From the NCBI GenBank assembly GCA_025093985.1, contig JACAAK010000011.1:806001-870000 (forward strand): 64,000 bases of DNA. Reading direction: 5' to 3'. This DNA comes from Calvatia gigantea. Its lineage: Eukaryota > Basidiomycota > Agaricomycetes > Agaricales > Lycoperdaceae. The notes below the pieces were generated by a model. It did no database searches. It saw only the letters and a program-made list of their open reading frames with translations, and was not told the DNA's origin. Shown here in pieces: positions 59,021 to 64,000 of the stretch (positions are counted from its first letter, which is position 1; every line of letters begins with the position of its first letter). The position numbers and the translations under genes were made by a program.

Positions 59021-60721
59021 TCAAAGTGGCGTATCACCAGTGAACGGGGCAAAGCCCAGGTCTATCGGCAGATTATCATCCCCGTGCTTGCAGGAAAAGT
59101 GAAAAACCTCAGACTTGTCATGTTCAAGTACCAAGGCGAAGCACTCAAAGAGCCTGAATATAATACCATATGTGTCCTTAAGAGCCACAAGGTTGGACTT
59201 CCAGTCCTTAGACTGGGCAATGATGGTACCATCATCGACATATGACAGAAGGGTCATCCCTAAGCGTGATGCCTCCCTGTCGAAAAGCCACATTAGTGGA
59301 GCTATGTACAAGGCTGATAGGATGGGGGAGAGGGCAGAGCCCTGCCCTACCCTCACATCTGACAGAAATGGCTCAGACTTGAAAGAATCCCAGCAATACT
59401 GGGTCTTCCGTCCTACTAAGTAGTGCACAAAGAACTCAACCAACTCAGGGGTGAATCCTTGCTTGCGGAGTATCGCAACCAGCATATCATGGTGCAATAA
59501 TGGGAAGAACTGCGCTATGTCAAATGCCACAATGCTAGTCCTAAGGCCCTTAGCCCAACCCGCTCTTATGATGTGGGTCAGCATTAGGCCAGCATCTTCA
59601 GTGGACTGTTGGATCATACCTCCGAGCTGATTAGGGTGAAAGACCCCAAATTTGACAGAGTCAAACTGGAGCCTAGTTGCGATCATTTTCTCAAATAACT
59701 TACCCAGCATGTTGAGAAGAACTATAGGCCTAAAGGCCTTGGGCGTAGAGTATGCAGGCTTACCTGGCTTAGGGATAATAACTGACATAGATTCTTTGAA
59801 ATACTCTGGCCAGCAACCTAGACAAATACAGGCACTAGCTAGACGTACAAAGATCAGCAGGACATCCCCAAGCACGATCTGTTTGAGCATCCTCCACATA
59901 ACATAGTCAGGGCCCAGAGCAGAGACTTTGGAGCAGGCAGACAGTGCGTCCACCAGCTCCTTGTCTGAGAAGTCAACCCACCCCCACTGTGGAAGCGCAG
60001 GGAGCAGATCAATAATGGGGGTATCACACTCACACCCAGAGGCAGAGTTGTAGGTATTGTGAAGAGCCTCCCATAGGGAGTCCATAGTGTGACAAGGCTC
60101 CCCTTGGTAGGAGATAGCCTCGCACGCAGGCAACTTGCACGCTTTAACCCATTCCATAAGGTCCCAAGGGTGCTTGTTGGTCTCAGCAATTTCCTCGATC
60201 TTCTCGTCGAAGAATTTGTGCTTCTTAGACACTACAACACGTTGAAATGCCTTCCAGTCCACAGGGTCCGAAGAGTCCCTGTGGGCCTGTAGGGCGACAG
60301 TGCAGTCCTCATCCCACCATGGCTGAGATTTTGCAGATATGTGCACCTCCACAGTGTAGTGATGCCACGCTGCAGAGAACACTGACCCAATAGCCGATGC
60401 CAGGATATTAACATCCTGTGCTGAATTAAGGGGATGATCCCGAAGACCATACACCCCTTCTCTGATCTCATCCAGGAACCACAATTCTACAGTCGCTGCC
60501 GAGTTCTTGGGAAATGCTCTTCTGACACTTGTGATGTCTTCAGGGCAGATAGGGATTGTGACAGACAGCGGATGATGGTCCGATGGGCCTGTCAGATCCG
60601 ATCTGATCTGGGGATGTGCAATGCGCCATCTAAGATTGGAGATGAAGATCAGATCAATCACCAATTGGCGCTTGGTTGGATCTCGAGGTACATGTATGGG
60701 ACCGAGGTTGGGCGGTTCCAC
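59021..60721 (-). CDS. LINE copy B endonuclease remnant and reverse transcriptase
   Basis: A 566-codon open frame. It starts in the last part of an EEP endonuclease (HVPRDPTKRQLVIDLIF, then DLTGPSDHHPLSVTIP with the SDH motif). A linker with SQPWWDEDCTVAL follows, then RT: FRPIVLLNMLGKLFEKMIAT, IVAFDIAQFFPLLHHDML, GQGSALSPILSALYIAPLMW and catalytic SYVDDGTIIAQS (near 59,245). This is the best-preserved RT in the stack. The N-terminal catalytic half of the endonuclease is absent, so it could not insert by itself. Confidence 0.9.
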   Translation of the reverse strand: MEPPNLGPIHVPRDPTKRQLVIDLIFISNLRWRIAHPQIRSDLTGPSDHHPLSVTIPICPEDITSVRRAFPKNSAATVELWFLDEIREGVYGLRDHPLNSAQDVNILASAIGSVFSAAWHHYTVEVHISAKSQPWWDEDCTVALQAHRDSSDPVDWKAFQRVVVSKKHKFFDEKIEEIAETNKHPWDLMEWVKACKLPACEAISYQGEPCHTMDSLWEALHNTYNSASGCECDTPIIDLLPALPQWGWVDFSDKELVDALSACSKVSALGPDYVMWRMLKQIVLGDVLLIFVRLASACICLGCWPEYFKESMSVIIPKPGKPAYSTPKAFRPIVLLNMLGKLFEKMIATRLQFDSVKFGVFHPNQLGGMIQQSTEDAGLMLTHIIRAGWAKGLRTSIVAFDIAQFFPLLHHDMLVAILRKQGFTPELVEFFVHYLVGRKTQYCWDSFKSEPFLSDVRVGQGSALSPILSALYIAPLMWLFDREASRLGMTLLSYVDDGTIIAQSKDWKSNLVALKDTYGIIFRLFECFALVLEHDKSEVFHFSCKHGDDNLPIDLGFAPFTGDTPL

Positions 60722-61069
60722 TCAAGGAGGTTGTTGATGGCGGCCGCGCTGTGATCGGGATGGCGGCATATCTTTGGCGCATGCCCTCCCCAGAGGAGGC
60801 CTGGGTCGAGGCACGGGTTTGGTAGTGGGGCTGTGGCTGCTGGGAGCCCACACCCGGAACATGAGCAATCGGGTCAGGGGACGATTGCGGTGGAACCGGA
60901 TCATCGGCCCATGGGTCATTTGATAAGCTGGGTGGCCTGCGGCTCATACCAGCAAGTAGATCAGCAACTAGGGACATGCCCTAGCCAAGCATTGGGGTTG
61001 CAGTGTATTCGATATGACTAGACTACAGTAACCGCCCCATTGATAGTGGTGGTTGCTGGAAAAGGAAGG

Positions 61070-61085
61070 TGCTCTGGAGTCATGA
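61070..61085. repeat. Target duplication of LINE copy B, right copy
   Basis: TGCTCTGGAGTCATGA, identical to 56357-56372. Copy A code (CQLYSTPSYKG) resumes directly after it. Confidence 0.88.
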
Positions 61086-62213
61086 TGCCAGCTGTACTCT
61101 ACCCCATCTTATAAGGGGTGCAGTAATATGGATTTGGCCTCTGGGGCTGATCCGTCTATTCTGGGGAAGCTGACCTATCTTTCTGGTGGGCCTTGGCTCC
61201 CTCATGTCAGTGGCTCAGACTTGCTATGTACGAGGGCCGTGTGTGCCATAACTGGTCATGCCCCGATTGGGTCGTATCACGTATGATTCTTTCCTAATGA
61301 AGGCATAAGCTGCTCGTGTGGCGCCGCTCTTGAGGGGCGCTATCACATATTTGTCAGGTGTCCCAACCACAAATGGGAGCTGGACAGACCTCCTCAGACC
61401 ATTCGTGAGCTGATTGATTTCCTGAACGCGAACCCAGGGGCCTTCGCATTCAGACCAGATGACACTGGGATTGGCTGAGCCAGTGTGTGCGGGGGGTTCC
61501 TGCGGAGTCGCTGGTCTTCTGGCCTTCCAGGCAGGGAAGTCTTAAGATAACAGGGGTAGGGTCCCTAGGGGGAGCCTCCAGCCTTGCGCTGGTGGTTCTC
61601 CTTTCCCAGGCTTGGTCTGGGACTTCTTAGGGGGCGAAGGCACAAAAACGGGGGTGGGGTCCCCGGGTGGCAGTGCGGGTTCATCCTGCTAAACCACTTT
61701 CTTGGGTGTCATTTAGGCGATACTTCAAGTTGCTACTCTGTCCACTGGGCTGTTCTGGGTCTGGACTGGGCTGATACCCTCTTGTCCAGGAAGTTGGGGG
61801 TATGGCAGCTCCAGGCGGGGGCTCCTTGCACTGGCTCTCCTGACTACACCTGTCCCCCTGAGAGCACTTGGCCGCCGTTGCTGCTGGGTCCACCTCTTGT
61901 GGGATGATCAGGGCACCGTCACTCTGCGATGGTGCATTACTGGGTATACACCACAAGACCTGGGCAACTGGGTCTTCTTTAGTATGATGGGCATTTTGGG
62001 CAGCTGGAGTAGTTTATTCAGTAGGGGGCGGCTTGGGTCGGGCTGGGCTGGACATGGCTTGGGCTGGGTTGGGCTGTTTATAAAGGGTAGATTACTCTCA
62101 ACTCATCAAACAATGTAGTTAGGGTCTTTGTACTTGGCTACATGCGGACTGCAATTGGGCACCATGTTATAAATTGGTGTAAGCCTTGATTTAAAAAAAA
62201 AAAAAAAAAAAAA

Positions 62214-63323
62214 GGCTTTAAACTTTGGTTCTTCAAGGGGTCCCACTGCAAGGCGGCCCTTAAGAGCCTTAATGTCATGCAGAGACAGGCAGCCCTGTGG
62301 ATTACAGGTGCATTCCAGACTGCTCCTACTGGGGCCACAGAGTCATTCACGGGTCTCATACCCATCCAGCTTCACATACAGAAGCTTGCTGTCAGATCAG
62401 ACTACAGGATTAAGACCCTGTCACCTAACCATCCCCTCAGGGCCCTTATGAGCCCTGAATATTCTGGGTCTGCTAAGCTGCACACTCGTTCTATCGGCCT
62501 TATGTCTCCTGCGATCCGCAAGAAGACTAAGGGCTCCTTAATCCAGGCTGATGCCAACCTGGTAAACCTCGTCGAGGAGTTTGAGCCTATGGCTTCAATT
62601 AATTGGCCTGGATACCGCCTGATGGACTGCCACCCTGACCAGGTGTTGTTCATGGAGGTGAAACTCAATGCGGAGGGTAACACCGACCCCGTGCATATGT
62701 ATGCTCTCAACACGCGCCTTAGGGAGTGCAGGGAGGATCTCGGGATTGTTCATATGGCGACGGATGCAAGTCTGCCACTCCATGGCAAGTTCCAGGCAGT
62801 TTCATCTGCTCATGTCTACCGCCAACGGGAGTGTCTCCGGGAGATCACTCGCGTGGCAGGCCGAGTTACAGCACCGGATGCTGAGCTCATGGCCATTGCA
62901 CTTGGCATTCACTTTGCTCTTAAGCAGGGTGGCGTCAGGCTCATACATGTATTCACTGACTCTATTGCATCGGCGAAGCTCGCAGTTGATCCGTCTACAC
63001 ATTCTGGGCAGATGCTGTCCCAAGGGGTATGTGTGGCGCTGAAACAATGGCTCTCTGGGGATCCCTGGAGGGGCATTGAATTTCTCGCTGTCCCTTCTTC
63101 CAAGAAGTGGGAGTTTCACCATGCTGTTCACCGGCATGTCACCTCGTTCCCTCAGGTTGCTTATGGCCTGAGGCCGTTCACTTCTATTGCCCACCTGCAC
63201 AAAGAGGCAGTTGATGATGTTTTGGAGTCATGGCGCCAGCTGTACTCTACCTCTTCTTATAAGGGGCGTAGTAATATGGATCTCGCCTCTGGGGCGGACC
63301 CATCTGTTCCAGGGAAGCCAACC
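62214..63323 (+). mobile_element. LINE copy C fragment (RT thumb and RNase H)
   Basis: Begins at the equivalent of 55,354 of copy A (GGCTTTAAACTTTGG), immediately after the A tract of copy A. An open frame at 62,277-63,323 encodes QLHIQKLAVRSDYRIKTL, HMATDASLPLHGKFQAVSSA, APDAELMAIALGIHFAL and VFTDSIASAKLAVD without internal stops. It is cut at 63,323 by copy D. Confidence 0.85.
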
Positions 63324-64000
63324 TTTTTTTTTTTTTTTTTTTTTAAATCATGGCTTGCGCCAATTTATAACGCGGTGCCCGATCGCAGTCCGCATGTAGC
63401 TAAGTACAAAGCCCCAACTACAGAGTCCGATGAGTTAAGAGTAATCTACTGTTCAGAAGCAGCCCAACCCAACCCAAGCGCTAACCCAGACCAGACCAGA
63501 CCACCCCCTACTTGCCAAATCCTCCGGTTCCCCGAAATGCCCATCACACTGAAGAAGACCCAGTTGCCCAGGTCTTGTGGTGTACACCCAGTGACGCACC
63601 GTCGCGCTGCGATGGTGCCCTGATCATCCCTTGAGAGGCGGACCTAGTGGCGGCGGCGGCCGAGTGCCCTCAGGGGGACAGGTGTAGTCTGGAGAGCCAG
63701 CGCAAGGAGCCCCCGCTTGGAGCCGCCTTACCCCCAACTTCCCAAGCGAAAGGGTATCAGCCCAGTCCTGATCTAGAGCGACACAGTAGGCAGGGTAGCA
63801 ACTCGAAGTGCCGCCTAGACAGCGCCCAAGAAAGCAGCTGAGCAGGACGAGCCCGCACCGCCACCCGGGGACCCCACCCCCGTTGTTTTACGCCTTCGCC
63901 CCCCGCGAAGCCCCCAACCAGGGCCAGGAAAGGAGCACCACCAGCCGAGGCCAGAAGCACCCCCCAGGGACCCCACCCCTGTTGCCTTACAACTTCTCCA
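63324..64000 (-). mobile_element. LINE copy D, 3' end (runs off the window)
   Basis: A 21-base T tract at 63,324-63,344, then the same 3' UTR as copy B (compare 56,394-57,070) on the minus strand. The 5' part lies beyond the window. Confidence 0.85.

Larger units (their letters stand above)
56373..61069 (-). mobile_element. LINE copy B (4.7 kb), inserted in copy A
   Basis: On the minus strand it runs from a 5' region at about 61,069 through a short ORF (MSLVADLLAGMSRRPPSLSN), the end of an endonuclease domain, RT, RNase H, a terminal Cys/His motif and a 3' UTR to a poly-A tail (T tract at 56,373-56,393). It is bounded by the 16-bp duplication. The front of the endonuclease is missing, so the copy carries an internal deletion. 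A solo LTR sits near its 3' end. Confidence 0.88.
54178..62213 (+). mobile_element. LINE copy A, 5'-truncated, interrupted by LINE copy B
   Basis: The element runs on the plus strand from about 54,178 to 56,372, then resumes at 61,086 and ends with a 21-base A tract at 62,193-62,213. It covers the end of the pre-RT linker, the RT, RNase H, a Cys/His motif and a 3' UTR of about 700 bases. In-frame stops (for example TAG at 54,786-54,788) make it inactive. The 5' end lacks the endonuclease. Confidence 0.85.

Overview
The window reads as a basidiomycete nuclear contig, most likely an agaricomycete mushroom. Genes are split by 50-70 nt introns, and several encode protein families I know only from basidiomycetes. 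The transposon load is that of a mushroom genome: pogo-like and hAT-like DNA elements, Ty1/copia elements, a chromodomain Ty3/gypsy element and LINEs with an RNase H domain. I cannot name the species. Exon joins were read by eye; function calls rest on motifs and family knowledge, with no database search.

Bases 1-37,300 are gene-rich. From left to right: the tail of a plus-strand gene; a 3-beta-HSD/ERG26-type dehydrogenase with an apparent 1-nt frameshift; a KHDC4-like KH-domain splicing protein with a decayed copy of its own 5' end next door; a Cys-rich single-pass membrane protein; a LARP1-type La-motif protein; a NADAR-domain protein; a conserved gene broken by two different DNA transposons; adenosylhomocysteinase; a divergently transcribed SOM1-like mitochondrial protein; a basidiomycete-type conserved protein; the karyogamy protein KAR5; an RBR ubiquitin ligase with CCCH and RRM-like RNA-binding parts; a Bin3/MePCE-type RNA methyltransferase; and a rotted partial duplicate of the RBR gene.

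Bases 37,300-64,000 are an archive of nested retroelements. A nearly intact 6.8 kb Ty1/copia element sits inside an ankyrin-repeat exon array with a perfect 5-bp target duplication. Next come the 3' half of a chromovirus (its LTR carrying a foreign solo LTR), a heavily mutated second copia element (its LTR carrying a chromovirus-type solo LTR), one more chromovirus-type LTR, and a stack of LINE copies. One LINE is inserted in another with a 16-bp duplication and itself carries a solo LTR. Most insertions can be ordered from their duplications, and C-to-T loss at CpG marks the older copies.

The genes do not form an operon-like pathway. The clearest functional links are the divergent SAH1/SOM1 pair, whose shared promoter holds a Cbf1-type TCACGTGA site, and the RBR gene with its dead duplicate. 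I found no convincing new multi-gene system. The points most worth checking are the doubly disrupted conserved gene, the in-frame TGA at a likely zinc-ribbon cysteine upstream of the NADAR domain, the CCCH-RRM-RBR protein, and the Cys-rich frame downstream of the chromovirus pol.
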